Positions 18,787-29,373 are shown, counted from the stretch's first letter. The stretch is 64,000 nt of DNA from Pseudomonas paralcaligenes (GCF_019655855.1 NZ_BPFX01000007.1:248001-312000); one strand, 5' to 3'. A program made the numbers and translations. The notes: generated from the letters alone by a model not told the origin.

Positions 18787-19527
18787 TCAGTCCATGAAGC
18801 CCTGCAGCTTCAATTCGATGGAACGCGGGTTCTCGCCTTCGGCGATGGACAGGATGCCTTCCAGCAGCATCTCCCGGTAGCACGACTGGCGAGCGGCGAC
18901 GGCCTTGAGCTTGTTGCCCACTGGCAGCAGCAGCAGGTTGGCGAAAGCCACGCCATAGATGGTGGCAACGAAGGCCACGGCGATGCCGCTGCCCAGCTTG
19001 CTTGGGTCGGCGAGGTTGCCCATCACGTGGATGAGGCCCATCACCGCGCCGATGATGCCGATGGTCGGCGCATAGCCGCCCATGCTCTCGAAAACCTTGG
19101 CCGCCTGGATGTCGCGGGCCTCCTGGGTATACAGATCGACCTCGAGGATGCTGCGGATGGCTTCCGGCTCGACGCCGTCGACCAGCAGCTGCAGGCCTTT
19201 GCGCGCGTAGGGGTCCGGCTCGCTGTCTGCCACCGGTTCGAGGCCGAGCAGGCCTTCCTTGCGCGCGGTCATGCTCCAGCTGACGACCCGGGTGATGCCG
19301 CCGGCCAGGTCGATGCGGGGAGGAAAAGCGATCCACCTCAGGGTGCTCAGGGCCCGCTTGAACACGCTCATCGGTGTCTGGATGAAGGCCGCGCCCAGCG
19401 TACCGCCGATCACGATCAGCGCCGCCGGCCCGTTGAGCAGCGCGCCAATATGGCCACCCTCGAGGTAGTTGCCGCCGATGATGGCGACGAAGGCCAGGAT
19501 GACGCCGACGAGGGTGAGTACATCCAT
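18787..19527 (-). CDS. motC: Flagellar stator protein MotC (MotA family)
   Basis: 246 residues with four membrane helices. Family motifs: GAAFIQTP, FESMGGYAPTIGIIGAVMGLIHVM and IAVAFVATIYGVAFANLLLLPVGNKLK. The start at 19527 shares a base with the cheB stop (TGATG); the frame is open further upstream only as a shadow. It forms the ion channel of the stator with MotD. Confidence 0.95.
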   Translation of the reverse strand: MDVLTLVGVILAFVAIIGGNYLEGGHIGALLNGPAALIVIGGTLGAAFIQTPMSVFKRALSTLRWIAFPPRIDLAGGITRVVSWSMTARKEGLLGLEPVADSEPDPYARKGLQLLVDGVEPEAIRSILEVDLYTQEARDIQAAKVFESMGGYAPTIGIIGAVMGLIHVMGNLADPSKLGSGIAVAFVATIYGVAFANLLLLPVGNKLKAVAARQSCYREMLLEGILSIAEGENPRSIELKLQGFMD

Positions 19528-20651
19528 CAGATGCAGGCCTCGGCCAGGTGCCGGCCGATCTCGTCCAGGCCATACACGGCGTCGGCCAGGTTGGCCTTCA
19601 CCACCGCCATGGGCATGCCATAGATCACGCAGCTCGCCTCGTCCTGCGCCCACACCTGGCTGCCGCTCTGCTTGAGCAGCCGTGCGCCCTCGCGGCCGTC
19701 GGCGCCCATGCCGGTGAGCACCACCGCCAGGACCTTGTCGTTGAACGACTTGGCCGCCGAGCCGAAGGTGATGTCGACGCAGGGCTTGTAGTTGAGGCGC
19801 TCGTCACCGGGCAGGATTTTCACCGCGCCGCGCGAGTCGACCATCATCTGCTTGCCGCCGGGCGCCAGCAATGCCAGTCCGGGGCGCAGCAGGTCGCCGT
19901 CCTCGGCCTCCTTGACGGTGATCCGGCACAGCTTGTCCAGGCGATCGGCGAAGGCCTTGGTGAAGGCCGCCGGCATGTGCTGGATCAGTACGATCGGCGC
20001 CGGAAAACCGGCGGGGAGCTGGGTGAGTACCCGCTGCAGGGCCACCGGGCCGCCGGTGGAGGTGCCGATGGCGACCAGCTTGTACGACTTGCGCTTCGGT
20101 GCCGCTCCGCTTGCGCTCGGCGCCTGGGGTGCCGGCGCGGCCGAGGGTCGGCTGGCCAGCGGCGTGGTCGCCGCCGGGCGCGCGCCGGCCGGGCTCGGCG
20201 CATGGCTCGCCGAAGGGCTGGAAGTCGATGGGCTGAAGGTGCTGTAGCGGCGATTGCTGCGGGCGATGGTGTGGACCTTCTCGCACAGCATGGTCTTGAC
20301 CTTATCCGGGTTGCGCGAGATGTCCTCGAAGTTCTTCGGCAAGTAGTCGACCGCGCCAGCGTCTAGCGCGTCGAGGGTGACCCGGGCGCCTTCGTGGGTC
20401 AGCGATGAGAACATCAGGACCGGCGTCGGGCAGCGCTGCATGATGTTACGCACCGCGGTGATGCCGTCCATCATCGGCATCTCGTAGTCCATGGTGATCA
20501 CGTCCGGCTTCAGCGCCAGGGCCTGATCGATGGCCTCGCGGCCGTTGGTGGCGGTTCCGACCACCTGGATATCGGGGTCGGCGGAAAGAATCTCCGAGAC
20601 CCTGCGGCGGAAGAAGCCGGAATCGTCCACCACCAGGACCTTGACTGCCAT
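19527..20651 (-). CDS. cheB: Chemotaxis protein-glutamate methylesterase CheB
   Basis: 374 residues. N-terminal receiver ([14 protein letters not shown]; phospho-acceptor in [13 protein letters not shown]), an unusually long Ala/Pro/Ser linker (about 140-190), then the methylesterase domain with GTSTGGP (catalytic Ser), [15 protein letters not shown] (His) and [16 protein letters not shown] (Asp). It removes methyl groups from chemoreceptors. ATG 20651 has GGAG six bases upstream; the GTG at 20657 is less likely. Confidence 0.96.
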   Translation of the reverse strand: MAVKVLVVDDSGFFRRRVSEILSADPDIQVVGTATNGREAIDQALALKPDVITMDYEMPMMDGITAVRNIMQRCPTPVLMFSSLTHEGARVTLDALDAGAVDYLPKNFEDISRNPDKVKTMLCEKVHTIARSNRRYSTFSPSTSSPSASHAPSPAGARPAATTPLASRPSAAPAPQAPSASGAAPKRKSYKLVAIGTSTGGPVALQRVLTQLPAGFPAPIVLIQHMPAAFTKAFADRLDKLCRITVKEAEDGDLLRPGLALLAPGGKQMMVDSRGAVKILPGDERLNYKPCVDITFGSAAKSFNDKVLAVVLTGMGADGREGARLLKQSGSQVWAQDEASCVIYGMPMAVVKANLADAVYGLDEIGRHLAEACI

Positions 20652-20690
20652 AAACACTCCAGAGCGACTGGTCCCGCCAGCCGCATGCGA

Positions 20691-22940
20691 TCAGATGCGA
20701 CGCGCGTAGCGCTTGAGCATGCTAGGTACGTCGAGGATCAGGGCGATGCGCCCGTCACCGGTAATGGTAGCGCCGGACATGCCCGGCGTGCCCTGCAGCA
20801 TCTTGCCGAGCGGCTTGATCACCACCTCTTCCTGGCCCACCAGCTGGTCGACCACGAAGCCGATCCGCTGGCTGCCCACGGTGAGGATCACCACATGGCC
20901 CTCGCGCTGCTCGTCGCCGGACGCGCCGCGAACCAGCCAGCGCTTGAGGTAGAACAGCGGCAGGGCCTTGTCGCGGACGATCACCACTTCCTGGCCGTCC
21001 ACCACGTTGGTGCGCGACAGGTCGAGGTGGAAGATCTCGTTGACGTTGACCAGCGGGAAGGCGAAGGCCTGGTTGCCCAGCATCACCATCAGGGTCGGCA
21101 TGATCGCCAGGGTCAGCGGCACCTTGATGACGATCTTCGAGCCCTGGCCCTTCTGCGAGAACACGTTGACCGTGCCGTTGAGCTGGGAAATCTTGGTCTT
21201 CACCACGTCCATGCCGACGCCGCGGCCGGACACGTCGGAAATCTCGGTCTTGGTCGAGAAGCCCGGGGCGAAGATCAGGTTGTAGCACTCCAGGTCGGTG
21301 AGCCGGTCGGCGGCGTCCTTGTCCAGCAGGCCCTTCTCCACCGCCTTGGCGCGCAGGACGTTGGCGTCCATGCCCTTGCCGTCGTCGGTGATCATCAGCA
21401 GGATGTGGTCGCCCTCCTGCTCCGCGGAGAGCACCACGCGCCCGGTGCGCGGCTTGCCGGCGGCCTCGCGCTCCTCGGGCGTCTCGACACCATGGTCGAC
21501 GGCGTTGCGCACCAGGTGGACCAGCGGGTCGGCCAGCGCCTCGACCAGGTTCTTGTCGAGGTCGGTTTCTTCGCCGACCAGCTCCAGGTTGATTTCCTTC
21601 TTCAGGTTGCGCGCCAGGTCGCGGACCAGGCGCGGGAAGCGGCCGAAGACCTTCTTGATCGGCTGCATGCGGGTCTTCATGACCGAGGTCTGCAGGTCCG
21701 CGGTGACCACGTCCAGGTTGGACACGGCCTTGGCCATGGCCTCGTCGCCGCTGTTCAGGCCCAGGCGCACCAGGCGGTTACGCACCAGCACCAGTTCGCC
21801 GACCATGTTCATGATCTCGTCCAGGCGCGCGGTATCGACCCGCACCGTGGTTTCCGTCTCGCTGGCGCCCGCGGCGGCCGCCGGCGCGGCAGCAGGAGCC
21901 GCGGCCTTGGCCGGCTCGGGCTTGGCGGCGGCAGGCTTGGTAGCGGCAGGTTTGGCGGGTTCGGGCTTCTTCGGCTCGGGCTGCTTGGGCGGAGGAGCCG
22001 CTTGCACGGGCTTGGCCACAGGCGCCGCGGGCGCAGGCTGCTCGGCAGCGGAGAACTTGCCCTTGCCATGCAGCTGGTCCAGCAGCGCCTCGAATTCGTC
22101 GTCGGTGATATCGTCGCCACCGCCCGCCGGCGCGGGAGCGGCTGCAGCAGGCTGCGGCGCAGCGACAGGCTCTTCGGCCGGGCCGGAAAACTTGCCCTTG
22201 CCGTGCAGTTGGTCCAGCAGCGCCTCGAACTCGTCGTCGGTGATCTCATCGCCGCCCGCGGCCGGCGCGGGAGCGGCCACAGGCGCCGCGACTGGCTGCT
22301 CGGCAGCGCTGGCGAACTTGCCCTTGCCATGCAGCTGGTCCAGCAGTGCCTCGAATTCGTCGTCGGTGATCTCGTCACCACCCGCGGCCGGTGCCGGGGC
22401 TTCGGCAACCACCGGCTGGGGCTGGTCGCCGATGGATTGCAGCAGCTGCTCGAACTCGCTGTCGGTGATATCGCCAGTGGCAGCAGCGGTTTCCGGCTCC
22501 GCTTCGGGCTCCGGCTCCGGCTCGACGGCGGCGCTCTGCTCCTCGGCCCTCTCCGGCTCGGCCAGACGAGCCAGCGCCGCCAGCAGTTCGGGAGAGGCCG
22601 GGGTAGGCTCGGCACGCTCGCGCACCTGGCCGAACATTTCGTTGACCGCATCCAGCGCCTGCAGCACCACGTCCATCAGCTCCGCGCTGACGCGGCGCTC
22701 GCCCTTGCGCAGGATGTCGAACACGTTCTCCGCGATATGGCAGCACTCGACCAGTTCGTTGAGCTGGAGAAAGCCGGCTCCCCCCTTGACGGTGTGGAAG
22801 CCGCGGAAAATGGCATTGAGCAGGTCCATGTCATCCGGCCGGCTTTCCAGCTCGACCAGTTGCTCGGACAGTTGTTCAAGAATCTCGCCGGCCTCTACCA
22901 GAAAGTCCTGGAGGATTTCTTCATCGGCGTCGAAGCTCAT
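20691..22940 (-). CDS. cheA: Chemotaxis histidine kinase CheA with repeat-bearing linker
   Basis: 749 residues. HPt domain with phospho-acceptor His49 (FRGFHTVKGGAGF), then a long low-complexity linker (about 110-362), the dimerisation domain (VRVDTARLDEIMNMVGELVLVRNRL), the HATPase (LVRNAVDHGVETPEER; ITDDGKGMD; GRGVGMDVV) and a C-terminal CheW-like domain. Four copies of the motif ITDDEFEALLDQLHGKGKF lie in the linker, the first degenerate (ITDSEFEQLL, from 158) and three near-identical (from about 191, 233 and 278). It autophosphorylates and passes phosphate to CheY and CheB. Confidence 0.97.
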   Translation of the reverse strand: MSFDADEEILQDFLVEAGEILEQLSEQLVELESRPDDMDLLNAIFRGFHTVKGGAGFLQLNELVECCHIAENVFDILRKGERRVSAELMDVVLQALDAVNEMFGQVRERAEPTPASPELLAALARLAEPERAEEQSAAVEPEPEPEAEPETAAATGDITDSEFEQLLQSIGDQPQPVVAEAPAPAAGGDEITDDEFEALLDQLHGKGKFASAAEQPVAAPVAAPAPAAGGDEITDDEFEALLDQLHGKGKFSGPAEEPVAAPQPAAAAPAPAGGGDDITDDEFEALLDQLHGKGKFSAAEQPAPAAPVAKPVQAAPPPKQPEPKKPEPAKPAATKPAAAKPEPAKAAAPAAAPAAAAGASETETTVRVDTARLDEIMNMVGELVLVRNRLVRLGLNSGDEAMAKAVSNLDVVTADLQTSVMKTRMQPIKKVFGRFPRLVRDLARNLKKEINLELVGEETDLDKNLVEALADPLVHLVRNAVDHGVETPEEREAAGKPRTGRVVLSAEQEGDHILLMITDDGKGMDANVLRAKAVEKGLLDKDAADRLTDLECYNLIFAPGFSTKTEISDVSGRGVGMDVVKTKISQLNGTVNVFSQKGQGSKIVIKVPLTLAIMPTLMVMLGNQAFAFPLVNVNEIFHLDLSRTNVVDGQEVVIVRDKALPLFYLKRWLVRGASGDEQREGHVVILTVGSQRIGFVVDQLVGQEEVVIKPLGKMLQGTPGMSGATITGDGRIALILDVPSMLKRYARRI
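22041..22379 (-). repeat. cheA: Three in-frame repeats in the cheA linker
   Basis: Codons for about residues 188-300 of CheA contain three near-identical copies of an acidic amphipathic motif followed by HGKGKF, spaced 42-45 residues apart and joined by Ala/Pro-rich spacers. A fourth, diverged copy (no HGKGKF) precedes them. DNA identity between the copies is high, so the number may vary between strains. Confidence 0.85.
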
Positions 22941-22970
22941 CGGTGCGCTCCAAAGGCTCTGTTAGAGCTC

Positions 22971-23759
22971 TTAAAATCCAAGGCTGGATAGCAGGTCGTC
23001 GACATCATCCTGGCTGGCAGCGATGTCATCACGCTTATCGGCATGAATCTGCGGACCTTCACCCTTGGAAGGCTCTTTTTGTTTTTCCTGCTCGGCGCGC
23101 AGCTCGTCCATGTCGTGCTGGATGCCGGCGAAGCGGTCCACGTGGCTGGCCATCAGCACCAGCTTCAGCAGGTTGCCTTCCACCTCGGTGACCAGTTGGG
23201 TCACGCGCTTGATCACCTGGCCGGTGAGATCCTGGTAGTCCTGCGCCAGCAGGATGTCGTTGAGCTGGCCGGACAGTTTCTGGCTGTCGCGCTCGCTGCG
23301 GGCGAGGAACAGCTCGATGCGCTTGGCCAGGTCGCGGAAGGCGTCGGCGCTCATTTCCCGACGCATGAACTTGCTCCAGTCACCGGACAGGGCCTTGGCC
23401 TCGTCGCCCAGGTCGTTGACCAGCGGGGCGCTCTGCTCCACCAGGTCCATGGTGCGGTTGGCCGCCTTCTCGGTCATCTGCACGACGTAGGACAGCCGCT
23501 CGGTGGCGTCCGATATCTGCGAGATTTCCTGGGCATGCGGATTGCACGGGTCGAGCTGGAAATTGACGATCGCGTTGTGCAGCTCACGGGTGAGCTTGCC
23601 GACTTCCTGATACAGGCCGCGATCGCGTGCCTGGCTCAGTTCGTGGATCAGATGCACAGCTTCGCCGAAGCGGCCTTTCTCAAGGCTTTCGACCAGCTGG
23701 GTAGCATGTGCCTTCAGGGTCGACTCGAGTTCGCCCAGGGAGGATTCATCGTTTGCCAT
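22971..23759 (-). CDS. cheZ: Protein phosphatase CheZ
   Basis: 262 residues, predominantly helical. The active-site region is LLAQDYQDLTGQVIKRVTQLV (Asp and Gln that place water on CheY aspartyl phosphate). The C-terminal tail DIAASQDDVDDLLSSLGF is the amphipathic CheY-binding helix. It ends the CheY-P signal. It lies between cheY and cheA in the same orientation. Confidence 0.95.
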   Translation of the reverse strand: MANDESSLGELESTLKAHATQLVESLEKGRFGEAVHLIHELSQARDRGLYQEVGKLTRELHNAIVNFQLDPCNPHAQEISQISDATERLSYVVQMTEKAANRTMDLVEQSAPLVNDLGDEAKALSGDWSKFMRREMSADAFRDLAKRIELFLARSERDSQKLSGQLNDILLAQDYQDLTGQVIKRVTQLVTEVEGNLLKLVLMASHVDRFAGIQHDMDELRAEQEKQKEPSKGEGPQIHADKRDDIAASQDDVDDLLSSLGF

Positions 23760-23778
23760 AGTGCCCCCGCGGCGGACA

Positions 23779-24153
23779 TCAGCCGTTAACGCGTTCGAAG
23801 ATCTTCTCGATCTTCTCCTTCAGCACCTGGGCGGTGAACGGCTTGACCACATAGCCGTTAACACCGGCCTGGGCGGCCTCGATGATCTGCTCGCGCTTGG
23901 CTTCGGCAGTCACCATCAGCACCGGCAGGGTCTTCAGTCGCTCGTCGGCGCGCACCGCGCGCAGCAGGTCGATGCCGGTCATGCCGGGCATGTTCCAGTC
24001 GGTCACCAGGAAGTCGAAGCTGCCGCTCTGCAGCATCGGCAGCGCGGTGTTGCCATCGTCGGCTTCGGCCGTGTTGGTGAACCCCAGATCGCGCAGGAGG
24101 TTCTTGATGATCCGTCGCATCGTCGAAAAATCGTCAACGATGAGGATTTTCAT
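23779..24153 (-). CDS. cheY: Chemotaxis response regulator CheY
   Basis: 124 residues, a single receiver domain: acidic pair in [11 protein letters not shown], phospho-acceptor Asp52 ([11 protein letters not shown]), Thr in VTAEAK and Lys in VVKPFTA. Phospho-CheY binds FliM and reverses the motor. The natural start is ATG 24153 ([10 protein letters not shown]); an in-frame TTG at 24165 is not needed. Confidence 0.97.
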   Translation of the reverse strand: MKILIVDDFSTMRRIIKNLLRDLGFTNTAEADDGNTALPMLQSGSFDFLVTDWNMPGMTGIDLLRAVRADERLKTLPVLMVTAEAKREQIIEAAQAGVNGYVVKPFTAQVLKEKIEKIFERVNG

Positions 24154-24235
24154 GTTCTTGTCCAAGTCGACCTCCGTACAGTCCTAAACGCCCCGGCGGC
24201 CCGGTTGCGTCGCAAATCATGAAACCGGTCGGCCG

Positions 24236-24982
24236 TCAGCTCGCCCGCCACTCGCTCAGCCTGGCGCGCAGACGCGCGGCGCATTGGCTGTGCAACTGGC
24301 TGACCCGGGATTCGCTGACCCCCAGGACCTCACCGATTTCCTTCAAATTCAGTTCTTCGTCGTAGTAGAGCGACAACACCAGGCGCTCGCGCTCCGGCAG
24401 GTTGGCGATGGCATCGGCCAGGGCCGCCTGGAAGCGCTCGTCTTCCAGGCCATGCAGCGGACCGCCATGGCTGCCGGAGACGTCTTCGTGCAGCCCGCCC
24501 TGCTCGCCGTCCTGCACCAGGTCGTCGAAGCTGAACAGACGGCTGCCCAGAGTGTCGCCAAGAATGCCGTAGTAATCTTCGAGACTCAATTGGAGTTCGG
24601 CCGCAACCTCTTGATCTTTAGCGTCTCTTCCGGTGCGGGCCTCGATGGTGCGGATGGCGTCGCTGACCATCCGCGTGTTGCGGTGGACGGAACGCGGCGC
24701 CCAGTCGCCCTTGCGCACCTCGTCGAGCATGGCGCCGCGGATGCGGATGCCGGCATAGGTCTCGAAGCTGGCGCCCTTGCTGCCGTCGTATTTCTTCGAC
24801 GCTTCGAGCAGGCCGATCATGCCGGCCTGCATCAGGTCGTCCACCTGCACGCTGGCGGGAAGACGCGCCAGCAGATGGTAGGCGATACGCTTGACCAACG
24901 GCGCGTAGCGCTCGATCAGTTGATGCTGGGAGTCCTGCGCCTGCGCCTTGTTGTACATTCGAAGTCCACTGGCTGCTGTCAT
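24236..24982 (-). CDS. fliA: Flagellar sigma factor FliA (sigma-28)
   Basis: 248 residues. Region 2 (YAPLVKRIAYHLLARLPASVQVDDLMQAGMIGLLEA; FETYAGIRIRGAMLDEVRKGDWAPRS) and region 4 (LPERERLVLSLYYDEELNLKEIGEVLGVSESRVSQLHSQC) are complete. The start ATG 24982 lies in an ATGA overlap with fleN. It directs late flagellar genes; two matching promoters are visible here, at fliC and fliS. Confidence 0.97.
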   Translation of the reverse strand: MTAASGLRMYNKAQAQDSQHQLIERYAPLVKRIAYHLLARLPASVQVDDLMQAGMIGLLEASKKYDGSKGASFETYAGIRIRGAMLDEVRKGDWAPRSVHRNTRMVSDAIRTIEARTGRDAKDQEVAAELQLSLEDYYGILGDTLGSRLFSFDDLVQDGEQGGLHEDVSGSHGGPLHGLEDERFQAALADAIANLPERERLVLSLYYDEELNLKEIGEVLGVSESRVSQLHSQCAARLRARLSEWRAS

Positions 24983-25812
24983 ACGGCCGTACCCGCGATC
25001 GGTTGCTGCACCAGACGCTCGACGAAGAACTCCAGATGGCCGCGCGGGTTGGCCGGGAGCGGCCACGTGTCGACTTTCTGGGCGATCGCCTTGAACGCCA
25101 GTGCGCATTTCGAGCGCGGGAAGGCTTCGTATACCGCGCGCTGCTTCTGCACGGCCTTGCGTACGGACTCGTCGTAGGGGACGGCGCCGACGTACTGCAA
25201 GGCCACATCAAGAAAACGGTCGGTTACCTTGGTCAGCTTAGCAAACAGATTGCGACCTTCCTGCGGGCTGTGGGCCATGTTGGCCAGCACGCGGAAGCGG
25301 CTCATGCCGTAGTCGCGGTTGAGCAGCTTGATCAGCGCGTAGGCGTCGGTGATCGAGGTCGGCTCGTCGCAGACCACCACGATCACTTCCTGGGCCGCGC
25401 GGACGAAGCTGACCACGCCGTCGCCGATACCGGCGGCGGTGTCGATCACCAGCACGTCGAGATTGTCGCTGATGTCGCTGAAGGCCTGGATCAGGCCAGC
25501 GTGCTGCACTGGCGACAGCTGCACCATGCTCTGGGTGCCGGAGGCGGCCGGCACGATGCGGACGCCGCCGGGGCCCTGGATCAGCACGTCCTTCAGATCG
25601 CACTCGCCGGCGATCACGTCGGCCAGCGTGCGCTTGGGGGTCAGGCCCAGCAGCACGTCGACGTTGGCCAGGCCCAGGTCGGCGTCCATCAGCATCACCC
25701 GGCGGCCGAGGTCGGCCAGCGCCAGCGACAGATTCACCGACACGTTGGTCTTGCCGACGCCGCCCTTGCCGCCTGTGACTGCGATCACCTGTACGGGATG
25801 CATACTACCCAT
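24979..25812 (-). CDS. fleN: Flagellar number regulator FleN (FlhG)
   Basis: 277 residues. MinD/ParA-type ATPase: Walker A GGKGGVGKTN, VMLMDADLGLANVDVLLGL, and DNLDVLVIDTAAGIGD. It antagonises FleQ and limits flagella to one per pole. The start MGSMHP has AAGAGAAG upstream. It overlaps fliA by four bases and lies 93 bp after flhF. Confidence 0.97.
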   Translation of the reverse strand: MGSMHPVQVIAVTGGKGGVGKTNVSVNLSLALADLGRRVMLMDADLGLANVDVLLGLTPKRTLADVIAGECDLKDVLIQGPGGVRIVPAASGTQSMVQLSPVQHAGLIQAFSDISDNLDVLVIDTAAGIGDGVVSFVRAAQEVIVVVCDEPTSITDAYALIKLLNRDYGMSRFRVLANMAHSPQEGRNLFAKLTKVTDRFLDVALQYVGAVPYDESVRKAVQKQRAVYEAFPRSKCALAFKAIAQKVDTWPLPANPRGHLEFFVERLVQQPIAGTAV

Positions 25813-25905
25813 GTTCTTCTCTTACCTTCTTGCCTGGACTGGGCTGGTCGGGCAACTACACCGACCCTTTCCTACACCTTAGAACGCCTTGTACACCGCC
25901 GCCTG

Positions 25906-27231
25906 CTAGCCCGCGCGACGCGCGGGGTGCTGATACAGGCCGGCGAACATGTCGGCCATGGCTTCCTCGCTCGGATCCTCCGCAGTCTGCATGCTCACGG
26001 CACGGCTCACCAGCTGGTGGCTGCGCGGCACCTGCAGATCATCCGGAATCTTCGGCCCATCTGCCAGATAGGCTACCGGTAGATGCTGGCTGATAGCCAG
26101 CCCCAGAACCTCACCCAGGCTGGCCGCCTCGTCCACCTTGCTCAGGATGCACCCGGCCAGGCCGCACTGCTTGTAGCTATGGTACGCGGCCTTGAGCACC
26201 TGGGCCTGGCTGGTGGCGGCCAGCACCAGATAGTTCTTCGATTTGACCCCGCGGGCGGCCAGACTCTCCAGTTGCAGACGCAGGGCCGGGTCGTTGCCCG
26301 GCAGGCCGGCGGTGTCGATCAGAATCACCTTCTTGCGCGCCAGCGGCGCCAGGGCCTGCACCAGGGACTGGCCGGGGTCGACCTGGGTCACCGGCACGTT
26401 GAGGATGCGGCCGAGGGTCTTGATCTGCTCCTGGGCACCGATGCGGAAGCAGTCCATGCTGACCAGGGCGATGCTCTGCGGGCCGTATTTCAGCACGTAG
26501 CGCGCGGCCATCTTGGCCAGCGTGGTGGTCTTGCCCATGCCGGCCGGACCGACCAGGGCGATCATCCCGCCCTCTTCCAGCGGCTCGACCTCGGGCGTCT
26601 TGATCGCATGAGCCAGGTGGGCCAGCAGCATGCGCCAGGCCTGGCGCGGGTCGGCAACCTTGGCCACGCGCTCCAGCAACGCCCTGGACAGCTCGGCGGA
26701 AAGGCCCATGCGCTGCAGGCGGCGCCACAGGTTGGCCTGCTGCGGCTTGCGGTTCTGCAATTGGCCCCAGGCGATGGAGCCCAGCTGCACTTCGATCAGC
26801 TCGCGCAGGCCGTGCAGCTCGAAGCGCATGGCGTCGAGGGCGCGCTGATCGACAGCGGCGGCGGACGGCCTGGATTCGGGTTGCTCGCCGGCTACCGGAC
26901 GCTGCATCTTGACCGCGGTGGCCGGCAGCTCGGGCGCGACCAGCGATTCGTTGGCGAACAGCTGGCGGTCCTTGCGCTCGTCGGCCACGGCACGGACGGC
27001 CAGTTCGGCCTGGGCGTTGGCGATCTTCGCCTGGGTCTTGCGCAGCTCGGCCTCCAGCGCCGGATTGGGCTGGCGGGACGGCGCGGCCGGCTGGTAGTCC
27101 AGCGCCGCGGTCAGCTCCACGCCGCCGGCCACGCGGCGGTTGCCGATGATCGAGGCATCGGCGCCCAGTTCGTCGCGCACCAGTTTCATGGCGGTACGCA
27201 TGTCGGCGGCGAAGAAGCGTTTGACTTGCAT
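25906..27231 (-). CDS. flhF: Flagellar placement GTPase FlhF
   Basis: 441 residues. A start region conserved in FlhF (MQVKRFFAADMRTAMKLVRDELG), a basic middle part with a coiled coil (about 55-90), and the SRP-type GTPase NG domain from about 160: G1 GPAGMGKTTTLAKM (228-241), ALVSMDCFRIGAQEQI, LIDTAGLPGND and a late LSKVDEAASLGEVLG. It recruits the first flagellar components to the old pole. Confidence 0.96.
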   Translation of the reverse strand: MQVKRFFAADMRTAMKLVRDELGADASIIGNRRVAGGVELTAALDYQPAAPSRQPNPALEAELRKTQAKIANAQAELAVRAVADERKDRQLFANESLVAPELPATAVKMQRPVAGEQPESRPSAAAVDQRALDAMRFELHGLRELIEVQLGSIAWGQLQNRKPQQANLWRRLQRMGLSAELSRALLERVAKVADPRQAWRMLLAHLAHAIKTPEVEPLEEGGMIALVGPAGMGKTTTLAKMAARYVLKYGPQSIALVSMDCFRIGAQEQIKTLGRILNVPVTQVDPGQSLVQALAPLARKKVILIDTAGLPGNDPALRLQLESLAARGVKSKNYLVLAATSQAQVLKAAYHSYKQCGLAGCILSKVDEAASLGEVLGLAISQHLPVAYLADGPKIPDDLQVPRSHQLVSRAVSMQTAEDPSEEAMADMFAGLYQHPARRAG

Positions 27232-27243
27232 GGCTTAGAACCC

Positions 27244-29373
27244 TCAGTTCTGGCCGACCGTGGCGACGATCGTGACCTGCTTGTTGTCCGGTATTTCCTG
27301 GTAGGCCAGTACGTGCATGTTCGGTACGGCGAGCCGCGCGAATCGCGACAGCATCGCCCGGACCGGGCCGGCCACCAGCAGGATCACCGGCTTGCCGAGC
27401 ATTTCCTGGCGCTGCGCCGCTTCCACCAGGGAGCGTTGCAGCTTCTCCGCCATGCCGGGCTCGAGGAGGATGCCATCCTCGGAGCCCTGACCGGCCTTCT
27501 GCAGGCTATTCAGCAATAACTGTTCCAACCTGGGTTCCAGAGTGATCACGGGCAGCTCCGGCTCTAGTCCCACAATGCTTTGCACGATTGCACGGGAAAG
27601 TGCGACGCGCACCGCCGCCACCATCGCGGCGGGATCTTGACTCTTGCCGGCGACGTTGGAGATGGCTTCGGCGATGCTGCGGATGTCGCGTACCGGCACC
27701 TGTTCCTGCAGCAGGATCTGCAGCACCTTGAGCAGGGTCGACAGCGAGACCATGCCCGGCACCAGTTCTTCCGCCAGCTTGGGCGAGCTCTTGGCCAGCA
27801 GCTGCAGCAGCTGCTGGACTTCCTCGTGGCCGAGCAGCTCGTGGGCATGCTTGTGCAGGACCTGGTTCAGGTGGGTGGCGACCACCGTGCTGGCGTCCAC
27901 CACGGTGTAGCCGAGCGACTGGGCCTGGTCGCGCTGGGCGGGGTCGATCCACACGGCTTCCAGGCCGAACGCCGGATCCTTGGCGGCGATGCCGTTGAGG
28001 GTGCCGAACACCTGGCCCGGGTTGATCGCCAGCTCACGCTCCGGGTAGACCTCCGCCTCGGCCACGCTGACGCCCATCAGGGTCAGGCGGTAGGCGTTGG
28101 GCAGCAGGTCGAGGTTGTCGCGGATATGTACCGACGGCATCAGGAAGCCCATTTCCTGGGACAGCTTCTTGCGCACGCCCTTGATCCGCGCCAGCAGTTG
28201 GCCACCCTGGTTGCGGTCGACCAGCGGGATCAGGCGGTAGCCCACTTCCAGGCCGACCATGTCCACCGGGGTGACGTCGTCCCAGCCGAGTTCCTTGACC
28301 TCCTGGGCCTTCTGCGCCGGCAGCAGCTCCTGCTGGCGCTTGACCGCCTCGGCCTCGGCCTTGACCTTCTGCTGCTTGCTGCGCCAGATCAGGAAGGCGC
28401 CGCCGGCCGCCAGCAGCGCCAGGCCGAGGAACGGCACGTGCGGCATGCCGGGCACCAGCCCCATCACCGCAATGATGAGGGCAGCCACGGCCAGCGCCTT
28501 GGGCGAGGCGAACATCTGCCGGTTGACCTGCTGGCCCATGTCCTCGGAGGAAGACACGCGGGTCACCATGATCGCCGCGGCGGTGGACAGCAGCAGCGAC
28601 GGGATCTGCGCCACCAGACCGTCACCGATCACCAGCAACGCGTAAATCTTGCTCGCCTCGTTGAACGACAGGCCGTGCTGCAGCATGCCGATGCCCATGC
28701 CGCCAAGCAGGGTGACGAACATGATCAGCAGGCCGGCGACCGCGTCGCCGCGCACGAACTTGCTGGCACCGTCCATCGAGCCGTAGAAGTCGGCCTCCTG
28801 GGCCACCTCGCTGCGCCGCAGCTTGGCGGTGTCCTGGTCGATCAGGCCGGAGTTGAGGTCGGCGTCGATGGCCATCTGCTTGCCGGGCATGGCGTCCAGG
28901 GTGAAGCGCGCGCTGACCTCGGAGATGCGGCCGGCGCCCTTGGTGACCACCACGAAGTTGATGATCATAAGGATGGCGAACACCACCACACCGACCACGT
29001 AGTTGCCGCCGATCACCACCTCGCCGAAGGCCTGGATCACCTTGCCGGCGGCGTCGTGGCCTTCCTGGCCGTGCAGCAGCACCACCCGGGTCGAGGCGAT
29101 GTTCAGCGCCAGGCGCAGCAACGTGGCGACCAGCAGGATGGTCGGGAACACGGCGAAGTCCAGCGGACGCAGCGCATATACGCTGACCAGCAGGACCACG
29201 ATCGACAGGGCGATGTTGAAGGTGAAAAACACGTCCAGCAGGAACGCCGGCATCGGCAGCGTCATCATCGCCAGCAGCACCAGCACCAGCACCGGCACGC
29301 CGAGGTTGCCATGCCCCAGCCCTGCGAGATTGCTGCGCATGTTGCCGATCAGTTGAGCGCGATCCACTGCCAC
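27244..29373 (-). CDS. flhA: Flagellar export gate protein FlhA
   Basis: 709 residues. Eight N-terminal membrane segments with the FHIPEP-family loop ([34 protein letters not shown]) and a large cytoplasmic domain that binds export chaperones. GTG 29373 is taken as the start; a second GTG at 29367 (VDRAQLIGN) is equally possible and gives the start seen in some relatives. It is the first gene of the flhA-flhF-fleN-fliA-che run and is preceded by an RpoN promoter. Confidence 0.96.
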   Translation of the reverse strand: MAVDRAQLIGNMRSNLAGLGHGNLGVPVLVLVLLAMMTLPMPAFLLDVFFTFNIALSIVVLLVSVYALRPLDFAVFPTILLVATLLRLALNIASTRVVLLHGQEGHDAAGKVIQAFGEVVIGGNYVVGVVVFAILMIINFVVVTKGAGRISEVSARFTLDAMPGKQMAIDADLNSGLIDQDTAKLRRSEVAQEADFYGSMDGASKFVRGDAVAGLLIMFVTLLGGMGIGMLQHGLSFNEASKIYALLVIGDGLVAQIPSLLLSTAAAIMVTRVSSSEDMGQQVNRQMFASPKALAVAALIIAVMGLVPGMPHVPFLGLALLAAGGAFLIWRSKQQKVKAEAEAVKRQQELLPAQKAQEVKELGWDDVTPVDMVGLEVGYRLIPLVDRNQGGQLLARIKGVRKKLSQEMGFLMPSVHIRDNLDLLPNAYRLTLMGVSVAEAEVYPERELAINPGQVFGTLNGIAAKDPAFGLEAVWIDPAQRDQAQSLGYTVVDASTVVATHLNQVLHKHAHELLGHEEVQQLLQLLAKSSPKLAEELVPGMVSLSTLLKVLQILLQEQVPVRDIRSIAEAISNVAGKSQDPAAMVAAVRVALSRAIVQSIVGLEPELPVITLEPRLEQLLLNSLQKAGQGSEDGILLEPGMAEKLQRSLVEAAQRQEMLGKPVILLVAGPVRAMLSRFARLAVPNMHVLAYQEIPDNKQVTIVATVGQN

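Noticed and set aside
20685..22991. A 768-codon plus-strand open frame opposite cheA
   Set aside because: It mirrors the cheA repeats and high-GC codon pattern; the translation is low-complexity (Gly/Arg/Leu/His) with no known fold, and cheA is certain on the other strand.
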